Shown piece by piece: positions 40,593 through 49,353 of a stretch of 64,000 nucleotides of DNA; position 1 is the first letter of the stretch, and each line of letters opens with the position of its first letter. Source of the stretch: Peronospora farinosa (taxonomy: Eukaryota > Oomycota > Peronosporomycetes > Peronosporales > Peronosporaceae). The stretch spans positions 1-64,000 of the forward strand of contig CANTFK010000891.1 of the NCBI GenBank assembly GCA_947646735.1, read 5' to 3'. A program made the position numbers and the translations under genes. The notes beneath the pieces are model-generated. The model searched no databases, had not been told where the DNA came from, and saw nothing but the letters and a program-made list of their open reading frames with translations.

Positions 40593-41847
40593 TGCGTCGC
40601 TAGGCGTTTCGCAACGGTTTTGTGGGGCTTTATTTGCGAGCTATCAATGGTCCGCCTAGCAATGCGTCGGCGACTTTCAATGCAATTGCGTCCGTCAAAG
40701 CTGAGCGCACACGCAGCAAGCGTGGGGTGTCTTTTCAAAGCCACGTAATAGACCTGAAAAACTATTACCGGATCAAGTCTGTCAGTCAATGACATCCGAG
40801 CGTTCTGCCAAGTATTCCAACTAGTCATGAAGGTGCTTCCCTCATTTTAGATCAAAATTGCCCTTAGGCTCTTATTGCATCCACACTAAAGCCGATAGTG
40901 ATGCCACGCCCGCAGGCTAAAGTGACCCTCGCAAAGGAGCTGCAGAATAATCATTTATACTTTGGAGAATCAGCAGCAACAACTGATACTACTGTCGCTC
41001 AAACCGCTCTGGCATTTCCGATGCCAGCAGCATTTACAATCGTCGAGTCTTCAGACCCTCCCTCACCAGTTTACCTTTAATCACAGAAGTCAAGGGTGGA
41101 TGTGAGGGACTATGCTGGTATTATGCCCGCAGTGTCACTGACCCAATGGCGGTGGCATTGGCCAAATTTTCTCCTAAATCCGTACGCAGTTTGAAGAGCC
41201 TTAACGTTAGCATCAGTTTAAATGAATAGAAATCGCAGCCTCTGAGTGGTATCCAGGCGTGCGTGTACTATGTTGTCCTGATGTCATGTTTTGCTGAACC
41301 ATTTGTGTAGTTACTCCTCAAAATGCGCTTCTTCTAATTGGCTCTAGACGATCTCATAACGGAAAGCATCAGGACGCAGCTTAAAAAAATGGAAAAGAAT
41401 CTCATCAAGGTCAAAAATTGTGAGTAGGCGACACAGTGCGGGCCACTTCTTACGCTACTGAACTAAAACAAAGCACTACACTCAGCTATATCGACTTGCA
41501 TCTCAACGGCAGATTGCACAATAATTACTTGCGCTGGCTTTACGATTTAGCTAATCTCCCGACGAATAAATGTACTCGCACATATGTTTGGAAACAGCAA
41601 CACATGGTGGGCTTTGTAAAATGTCACGTGTCGTGGAAAAAGCTGATTGGCAAATGCAACTGATAACAGAGTGATGGTTGAAGAAGATGATTGGCTGGAT
41701 CAGATTCCGAGATGCACGAATGTCATCCCTCCTTCTGTAATAATTCTCTCTTTCTAACATCGGATGGGCGACATCGTTGTTCCTGCAGAAACATTTCCCC
41801 CACTTAAAAAACAGGCTTGAGGCGGAACAGAGAATATAAGAAGAAAA

Positions 41848-43595
41848 ATGAGTGTGTCCAGCTCAACCTTGTTGCTTACTGCGGTGCTGATGACGATCAT
41901 CACGCCCTCCTTTGTGTATGCTCGAACGATGGACGTGGATGAGTGGCCATCTACTGAGGTACGTCAAACTACTTTCTGCTTTTATTTCCGTCTATAAAAA
42001 TTGTCGATTACATTTTCCCATTTTTCTTTCCTTTATAGAATGACCACACAAAGCTACAGATTGTGCTGCCTGAGAAGCTTATAAAGAAGGACGGATACGC
42101 GCATAAGGACGCACTCTTTGGCTACCCAGCGTACTCGATGGGTTCGTTACAAACACAGCTATTGTACACGAATGAGTCTGGCTGTGACGAGATTGAGAAC
42201 AGTGGCTGGGAGCCACCCTTTGCGCTTATGCTGGACCGTGGAGATTGCCATTTTGTAGAAAAGGTGCGTCATGCCCAGCACGCTGGCGCACGGGCTGTGC
42301 TTATTGCAGACCACAAATGTCTGTGTACAGACGTGGAGTGTCTTCGCGAGACGGGCGATGACTATTGTGAGACAGTGTTGCCATTTATGGCAGACGATGA
42401 GTCGGGAGGTGACATTTCTATTCCCAGTATGCTGATTCGTAAGAGTGATGGTGATGTCATCAAACGCGAGATCGCACAGAGCAAAGGCGTGAGCAAAGGC
42501 GTGAGCAATGTGATGGTCAAGTTTGATTGGGGTATTCCTTCACCCGATGGTCGTGTGGAGTGGACGCTGTGGCAGAGCGCTTGGGATGAACAGTCTTCGT
42601 CGACTTTGGCTAATTTGGAAGAGATGGTCACGGCGCTGGGCGATCGCGCCTTCTTTACACCGCACTTCGTGTCGTACAACGGATCTAGGTTGGGTTGCCA
42701 CGAAGGGGATGGAGATTTGATTACGCTGGATTGTGGCAATATGTGTCTGAACAAAGGTCGCTACTGTCTGTTGGACCCATCGCCTTTTCACGACCGCTCG
42801 ACTGGCGCATCTGGGGCCGATGTGGTGGTAGAGAATTTGCGTCGCAAGTGTATTTGGAAGCTGGAAAATGAAAAGAACCCAGGTGTTGGGCTGAAGTGGT
42901 GGAAGTACGTGAAGGCATCTGGAGAAGCTTGCGGAAAGGATGAGAACACTTTTCGCGGGCGATCTTGTCCTGAGAAGGTTATGAAAGAGTTGGGCATTGA
43001 CATTAAGGCAGTGGGGGAGTGTATGCAACCTTACGGTATCAACGTGGATAAAGCGAACCTTTTGCTTGAGGAAGAACTTAAGGAACAGACTGCGCTCCAA
43101 TTGTTGCAGTTACCGGCTCTTTACGTGGACGGAGTGCACGCTCGCGGCCGTGTGGACCCCACCAGTATATTGGGAATGATATGCGCTGGTTATGGTGTGC
43201 ATGACCCTCCTGAGGTGTGTTCGTGCGCTAGTCAGTCATCAGCGGGCCTCTTGGATTGCGTGAAGGTGGGCAGTCTTGCGAATGCTGCCGCTATTACGGG
43301 CAATGGCGGTTACTCCTTCACGTCCCTGGTGGTCGTGCTGCTTGCATTTGTGGGCATTGTGGCTGCAGGTGGCTTTATCTATTGGCGTCGTACCCAGCGC
43401 CACATGCGTGACCAGGTGCGCAGTATTTTGGCGGAATACATGCCGCTGGAGGACCAGTCTATGAATGACGACTACGATTTGGAAGACGAAAAGTCTCGTA
43501 TGCTGCATCCAGCGGAGCGCGCTGCTGCTAAAAGCCCACGCGGCTATATGCCTTCGCGAGGTTTCTTAGAGGAAGACGAGGAGGAGGGCATGTAG
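41848..43595 (+). CDS. VSR: Vacuolar sorting receptor-like protein (two exons)
   Basis: Type I membrane receptor expected to carry soluble cargo from the Golgi/TGN to the vacuole or prevacuole. Exons 41848-41958 and 42039-43595; the 80-nt intron is GTACGT...TATAG, phase 0, giving 555 residues. Signal peptide about 1-25 (LLLTAVLMTIITPSFVYA). The PA domain (about 50-190: PPFALMLDRGDCHFVEKVRH, AGARAVLIAD) binds cargo in plant VSRs; the Cys-rich VSR region follows (HEGDGDLITLDCGNMCLNKG, WWKYV). One membrane helix at about 463-486 (SLVVVLLAFVGIVAAGGFIYW), then a 69-residue tail with EYMPLEDQ (Y504), the YMPL adaptor signal known from plant VSRs. The plant EGF-like repeats appear reduced or missing. 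Confidence 0.92.
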
Positions 43596-44515
43596 GCATC
43601 TGATCAGTCGATTAAAGAATATGCTGAGCGACATGTTTTGTTGTCTTTTCATGCACTTACGCCGGAGAGAAGTATGAACGAAAATTGGAAACACAGAGGA
43701 CACGTGGAACGAAGACGATGTTCCGGCACTTATAAACTTTTGAATTTTGCATGACAATAAAAAATAAAAATAAAAAATATTAAAAATAATACCGTGCAGT
43801 ATTTTTAACTTTTTGCTCTAGTGCACTAACTATTGTTCTACAGTATAGGTATCCTTGTAACACTTCGAAGTATCTTGCGTTCTTATATCGAATTTCCATA
43901 TATTGCGATTTACGTCTATACAGCTCGCTGTTGACGGCGATTCTGCAATCGTTTCTAATCTACTGGCAACTCAAGCAGCGCACACAGACAGATGCATCAA
44001 AAGTATTAGTCTTATGAGCCTTTTCCAATGCCTGTCGAGCTCGCTGCTCCATCTTGGCCAACTCGATGCGCAAAGGTGCGTATGCTAAGTTACCAAGGTA
44101 AGCACTGAGCAGTAGCCGCATGATTCTTCAATCTAGCATTGACACTTGCGAGGCATGCCACAACTCAATGGACGTTGATTGCACGTTCGTAGCCTCTTCT
44201 CATGCAGTGGCTGAGTCGCAGCTTTCTAACACTACCCAATAGCATTGATAGTCAAACAGTAGCCTTTGATAGGTTATAGTTTTGCGCCCAGCGAAGTTAA
44301 TGAACAGCAAGGGACAAAAAATACTTATAATGAGTATTTTTTGTAATTTGAAAAAGGAAATTTAATTAGACCATATGTCGAGAAAGTTTAGGTGGTAGGT
44401 GTGTTGCGAATATCAAGTTGAAGGCTGCGAGAGCTCTATAAGCAATTGTGTTGAATACCTCCAACGCTAAGTGGCGTATTGTCACGCTTATTAATAAGCA
44501 CAATTGTAGCGAAGC
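43596..44515. other. Intergenic region downstream of the receptor gene
   Basis: A+T-rich 0.9 kb. No gene recognised except a short retrotransposon relic at its right end (44461-44510). Confidence 0.6.
44461..44510 (+). mobile_element. Relic of a Gypsy-C-type reverse transcriptase
   Basis: TAAGTGGCGTATTGT, followed by a sequence close to CATGCTTATAATAAGC, matches the Gypsy-C RT at about 2731-2775 (coding WRIVHAYNKL) with small gaps. It directly precedes the Gypsy-B LTR, so Gypsy-B probably inserted into an older Gypsy copy. Confidence 0.6.
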
Positions 44516-44855
44516 TGTAACGGGGCTAGAACGTACCGTCACTAGCTTACACGTGCGCTTGAGGAAGACTCAAGCCCAAGTATTAGGTATTAAGTAAATT
44601 TAACTCTGATTTTTATTTTGGTTTTAATTCGTACTAATTACGAAGATTTTAGTCGTAATAAATACGACAGTGTTCCCGCCTTTCGGGAACCACACAATTT
44701 CAGGTTGATTTATCATTGGTCCATATTGGGGACTTTAGGCCCAATAATAAACCAATAATAAATTACCACGCTGTGCCTGCTATTCGGGCCCAGCACCTGT
44801 CTACATAAGTATTTGTTTACTTGTGTTAACTATGTGTGTAATGTAGCCCATTACA
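44516..44855 (-). repeat. 3' LTR of Gypsy-B (340 bp)
   Basis: Plus reading begins TGTAACGGGGCTAGAACG and ends GTAGCCCATTACA. Contains a hairpin (GTTCCCG / CGGGAAC, about 44672-44690) and an A+T inverted repeat at about 44709-44761 like that of the Gypsy-B' LTR. Next to it, the minus strand reads AAGGGGGTGA, a polypurine tract (44856-44865). Confidence 0.88.
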
Positions 44856-44867
44856 TCACCCCCTTCT
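44856..44867 (-). other. Polypurine tract of Gypsy-B
   Basis: Minus strand GAAGGGGGTGA ends at the LTR start TGTAATGGG, confirming minus-strand orientation; identical placement to Gypsy-B'. Confidence 0.72.
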
Positions 44868-44934
44868 CATGACAGCACTCACCAACCGTGAGTGCTCAAC
44901 TGTCTAAAACCCGTCGCTCACAAATGAACAAGCA

Positions 44935-46314
44935 ATGTCCGGAGACCCAACACCCAATCCAGCAGCACTCCCAATAACCATCAGCGGGAATGCAACAACC
45001 AGCATCATGGCGCGGCAGCTCATACCTTGGTCGCTGTACGACTTGTCCGGAGCTCACGCTCCGGACTCACTGGACATGATGCGGGAATACTTCCGCCGAT
45101 TTCGAAAACTGCGCGGGAAAGGTCTTGATGGAATCGAGCATGAAGCTCTACAACGTTCTTGGTGCGCCTTCATCCAACGTTGGAATCGGATGCTCGAGGA
45201 TGGTAGCAGCTTCCAACTATGGCTCGCCAATCGAGAGGAGCTTCGCGCCGATCACTCCATCGGCGCGCTACGCGAAAGAGTGTGTGAGGATGCTTGGAAT
45301 GTGGACCGTTTCTGCTTCGTCCATGTCAATGAAGGATGCCGGTCTTGTGACTCGACTCCACGCCCAACTCATGACGAATGGCGACGACACATCGCTGAGT
45401 GTCCACTCAGCGATCGCGAACGAAGTTGGATTGCAAAGTATGAGCGAAGTCTGAGCGAACGGAGAAGCGCAGTTATTCGTGGTGCGCCTCGCTGGCAGCA
45501 CCACTCGCGACAGCGGAGTCAATCTCCGCGGGATCATCAGCGCAGGGCAGCGACACGCTCGCTTGTCCGTCCTGCTTCGCGATTCTCGCCTCGCAATCGT
45601 GATATGTATTCACCGCGACGTTCTCGTTCACGGCGTCGTTCTCATTCGCGACGTCGTTCTCGTTCGCGTCATCGTTCCCGTTCCCGACAACGTGAACCTC
45701 CTTACCGCTCTCGTTTGTCACGAGAGCGTTCGCGTGCTCGCCCGCCTTGGAATAGTCCGACTTCGTGGCTTCATACGCCAGAACCACATCTGGAACGTCA
45801 CGAAGGAGTGAGGAACGTGGTTCCCATGTATCCTGCTCGGGAGGGAATCCAAGCCAACGTACTCGGTACCTACGCACGGATGGAACCGCACGCTTCTCAT
45901 GAGCCGACTGCAGTAATGGTTGTGGAGGTTCCTCGTGACCCACAATGCGGTCTACAATCCAGCGCACCTGTCCCTCCGCATCAACAAGCGGAGTAGGGCC
46001 CTCACGATGGTAGTGCTGGCGTCCTGGTTGCTCAGGACGATATTGATCAGGCCGTGAACATAGCTGCCGATGCTCAGCTGGAGGCTGAGGCTACCAGTGA
46101 ACGTGCTGCCCGGGCGGAGAAGACTTCGAGTGAGACCCGGCAGTCGAACCGTGAACTGCTCGAACGGATAAGGATTCTGGAGCGCCAGATGCTTGGTCAG
46201 GTTCAGACGGGATCGAGACCCCGCTCCATGTCATCGGCGCGTCGAGCGCGACGGGAAGGCCGTTCGACTTACGAACCCCTGAAGCCGGCGTCGGAGCCAA
46301 ACCGTGAAGCGTAG
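44935..46314 (+). pseudogene. Antisense ORF of Gypsy-B (one in-frame TAG)
   Basis: Starts ATG (MSGDPTPNPAALPITISGN) about 80 bp inside the LTR, opposite pol. Open to TAG at 45994-45996; the same frame continues to 46314, total about 459 codons. Parts: a helical segment (LDMMREYFRRFRKLRGKG, LQRSWCAFIQRW), a Cys/His cluster (GCRSCDS ... HDEWRRHIAECPLSD) that might bind zinc, an extended Arg/Ser-rich region (RRSRSRRRSHSRRRSRSRH), and after the stop a coiled-coil-like segment (ELLERIRILERQML). Overlaps the pol chromodomain and integrase end on the other strand between 45473 and 46314. Homologous to the frame at 55-773. Function unknown; RNA binding is a guess from composition. Confidence 0.68.
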
Positions 46315-46531
46315 CCGGACGATATTCCTTCAGCCGCCCGACATAGAATGTCGGGTGGAGTCGCAGTGACGAGGGGACGTCGAGTGTATAAGCGTCACCA
46401 ATTGCCTTCAGAACCTTGAATGGACCGATGAAGCGTGGCGCGAGTTTACTCGCGCCCAGATTAGTGACTGCTGAATCCCTTAAACCTTCCGTCGATAATA
46501 ATACACGGTCACCTTTCTCAAACTTGATCAT
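45473..46531 (-). pseudogene. Gypsy-B integrase C-terminal module and chromodomain
   Basis: Minus strand. 46531-46091: KFEKGDRVLLSTEGLRDSA and the GPF-like module (LAPRFIGPFKVLKAIGDAY, HPTFYVGRLKEYRP). After a stop at 46091 the same frame continues with LVDAEGQVRWIVDRIV and the chromodomain YRVRWLGFPPEQDTWEPRSS at 45967-45473, then an Asn/Asp/Glu-rich tail. Almost entirely opposite the antisense ORF. Confidence 0.8.
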
Positions 46532-48393
46532 GTTCTTTCTTCCATGTTTGTCAGCGTTCTCCTTCTGTGTAGGTCTACAGCAGTTTGTAGTGCGTCGCGT
46601 ACAAACCTGGTGATGGCTTGACGTTGGAGTATAAATTCCGACACGGCCATGTCATCAATTGGTCGCGCCGACTCAATCGGCGCGTAGTTGGCAGTAGGGG
46701 AACGCTTACCCGAAGACGGGTCAATCAATGTCTGCGCAGTCCATCGAGCTAATGGGGACGCCACGTCTGATGGCGTCAAAATGGCCGTCTTTGCCTTGGA
46801 TCGTGTTACTGCATTCGCGCTCAAAATACCGTGAGCTGCACTCGATCCTTGTTTATCACCTTTATCCCCCCCCAGAGTGGAGCCACTAGGTGTTGTGGGT
46901 CGCCCCACGGCCAGGACAGTAGGAACACGAGGGTGACGAGCCGAATTCACAAAAAATGGCGTCAACCCTGTTGACGCGTGTACGGCGTTGTTGAGTGAGA
47001 ACTCAGCGAGTGGTAAAAATGCACTCCAACTTGTAAATGACGTAGCATAACTCCGAAGAATGTCTTTGAGGACCCGGTTCACGCGCTCGGTTTGCCCATC
47101 CGTTTCCGGATGGGCCGCAGTCTACATCAGCAGTTTTGTCCCGAGGAGCTCGAAAAGTGATGTCCAAAATGCGGACGTAAATCGCGGATCACGGTCCGAA
47201 ACAATGTTTTCTGGAAGGCCATGATGACGGAACACCGCGTCGATGAAGTGCGCCGCGGTCTCTGCCGCGGTGACCTTAGCGTGAACAGGCACGAGATGTG
47301 TCATCTTGCTGAATCTGTCAACAAAGACCAAGATGCCCGTTCGAGCTTGGCTATCGGGCGCAAGCCCGAAGATAAAGTCCATCGAAACTGATCTCCAGGC
47401 CTCTGCTGCAATTGGCAACGATCGCAAGGGAGCCTGTGACGATGGAGATGGCTTCACACGCTGGCATATTTCGCACGTTCGGATCCAGTTGCGTACCCAC
47501 TTATACATGTGGGGCCAGAAGAAGTCTTGAGACACAGCCGCGAAAGTCTTTTCGCGGCCTAAATGGCCGCCAGCAGGAGAATCGTGATACTCGTGAATGA
47601 TTCTTGCACGCAAATCCATGTCATTGGCAATCACCGTGCGAGGAGAATCGAATTGGTCGATGCTATACAGAAGCAAATCGCCATTTAAACTGTATCGATG
47701 AATATGGTCGCGCTTGGTACGGGATAATGCTCCCAGTGCAGCATCGCTGGGAGCACGCAGATACTCGATAATGTCTGCATAATCTGAGTCACCCCTATAC
47801 GCTGCGACGATCTCATCAAATAAACACGGCTCGGGTGTAACCCGAGTTAAGTTCAGCGATACACACATTGCACATCGGTCATCATCGTCCTCGTCATCAG
47901 TAGCCTGGCGACTCAGAGCAGTCCAAGTATCGTAGTCGGGACGTCGTGACAAGGCGTCAGCGAGAATATTGGTCTTGCCCCCTGGCTTGTAATGCACGAC
48001 GAAGTTGTACTCAGAGAAGAATGAGAGCCATCGTGCCATCCGTTGGGACAGGTGTGGGCTCTTCATCGCTGTGCGCAGCGATGCATGATCGGTGTACAAA
48101 GCAAATGTACGTTCACCAAGGAGATACACGCGAAACTTAATGAGTGCATAGCGCATCGCTAATAAGTCCTTGTCGTAAACCGGATAGTTCTTCTCAGCTG
48201 GCTTCATCTGTCGCGACTGATAACTCACGACTCGTTCACGGCCCTCATCATCAAATTGCATGAGGGCACAACCGATTGCAAAACCACTGGTGTCGCAAAC
48301 CACGTGGAACGTCTTGGAGTCGTCTGGTAGGACCAGGACTGGCGCTGACACCAGGCTCTTCTTTACTGCTCGGTACGTTCTAGCCCCGTTACA
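46532..48393 (-). pseudogene. Gypsy-B RNase H and integrase core
   Basis: Minus-strand frame from the truncation point to 47122 covers RNase H (FHVVCDTSGFAIGCALMQF, YTDHASLRTAMKSP, TNILADALSRRPDYD), the integrase zinc finger (HEYHDSPAGGHLGREKT, CEICQRVKPS) and core (SMDFIFGLAPDSQARTG, VSDRDPRFTSAFW). A single TAG at about 47119 falls before the segment with ETDGQTERVNRV (third catalytic residue); the same frame then continues 47082-46528, after which a frameshift occurs. Two lesions only, so decay is mild. Confidence 0.83.
48371..48393 (+). repeat. Inverted 23-bp Gypsy-B LTR terminus
   Basis: The 23 bases are the exact reverse complement of the first 23 bases of the LTR at 44516. They sit at the truncation point of Gypsy-B pol, in the wrong orientation to be its own 5' LTR. 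Confidence 0.85.
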
Positions 48394-48427
48394 ATCAGGG
48401 TACCGGTTAACCGGTATCAAAGGGAGT

Positions 48428-49011
48428 TGATCATGGCCGCTCATTGATCGACCTGGCCCCTCGTTGGTAGACCCGGGTCCCTCATCGGTCGACCTGGGTC
48501 CCTCGTTGGTCGACCCGGTCCCTCATTGGTAGACCTGGGTCCCTCGTCGGTCGACCCGGTCCCTCGTTGGTCGACCTGGGTCCCTCATCGGTCGACCCGG
48601 TCCCTCGTTGGTAGACCTGGGTCCCTCATTGGTCGACCTCGGCCCCTCGGGGTTCAGCCACTCCTGACCAGTTAATACAAGGATCAGACTAGTCGACGCA
48701 AGGAATCAGAGCTTCAGGCAAGGATAGAGTAAAGGAGTGAAAAGGATAGGACTATATTAAATACTACTCAATTTGCGTTCTACGTGGCACGACTCCGTCA
48801 CCCAAGAAGGACTTGTTCTAAGTTACTCACTGTTCCGGGAAGGGATATATTTTGGCCCCCCGTCGAAGACAGTTGTGTAGCGAAGTTCAAGGGCGAATAG
48901 AGCTCCAGGATATATTTGGCCTGTGAGCTCGTTCGAGTAGCAACACCCCCCAAGACCCGCTATCGGAAGCGGTCTCCCTCACCTCAAGGTCCGGGAGCAA
49001 CGTAAAGGTCA
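48428..49011 (+). repeat. LTR of Gypsy-D, copy 1 (about 584 bp)
   Basis: Bounds are inferred: TGATCATGG start after a purine run (AAAGGGAG) and GGTCA end before TGGTTAATACC, a plausible primer-binding site at 49014. However, identity with the second LTR begins already at 48394 (ATCAGGG), so the left bound may be 48394. Contains a tandem array of about 21-bp units (48453-48651) built on GGTCGACC and GGGTCCCTC. TATATTTTGG and TATATTTGG occur at about 48846 and 48910. Confidence 0.65.
48453..48651 (+). repeat. GGTCGACC / GGGTCCCTC tandem repeat in LTR
   Basis: About nine units of roughly 21 bp such as CCTCGTTGGTCGACCTGGGTC. The palindrome GGTCGACC recurs in most units, in others mutated to GGTAGACC. 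The second LTR has the same array at about 59580-59777 with point differences. Confidence 0.85.
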
Positions 49012-49013
49012 GG

Positions 49014-49024
49014 TGGTTAATACC
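49014..49024 (+). other. Possible primer-binding site of Gypsy-D
   Basis: TGGTTAATACC lies two bases after the inferred LTR end. It begins with TGG as expected for pairing with a tRNA CCA end. The tRNA is not identified. Confidence 0.4.
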
Positions 49025-49353
49025 CCTGAAACAAGAAGGAAAAGGCCAGGGACGACAAGCGCCCCTGAAGAATTTGGCTCTAAGTCCACTCTCGACAAGG
49101 TCGATCGAGTGGCCACCTACCGGCCCACCGAGTGAAGCATATCCACTCGAGGCCCCCCAGGTCTACCTCCCTCAAGGCAGACGTCTACATCTTCACCAAG
49201 TCCTCCGAAGAGTGCAACCCGCCAGCCGACGGGTACACAAGGTGAGAGAAGGTTCATACGCGGCATCGGGGTACCCCCTCCGACAGTCGGCAGTCCGGCA
49301 CAGTGAGTGGTTTGGGGTCTCATCATACAATTTTGAGAACCCACTCCACCACA

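Larger units (their letters stand above)
38328..41847. other. Intergenic region with decayed sequence
   Basis: 3.5 kb with no intact gene. It holds one probable pseudogene (39634-40077) and a short 27-bp tandem repeat (40512-40592). Other open frames are short, overlapping on both strands and lack recognisable domains. No LTR ends or target-site duplications were found. Confidence 0.6.
44516..48393 (-). mobile_element. Gypsy-B retrotransposon, 5'-truncated
   Basis: Minus-strand element. From its 3' end: LTR (44516-44855), polypurine tract, antisense ORF on the + strand, then on the - strand chromodomain, integrase and RNase H. The RT palm, protease, gag and 5' LTR are missing. The right end joins a 23-bp inverted LTR terminus (48371-48393) and then Gypsy-D. 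Confidence 0.88.

Noticed and set aside
27718..44515. RXLR or Crinkler effector genes in the island and its flanks
   Set aside because: No secreted frame with RXLR-EER or LFLAK-type motifs was seen.
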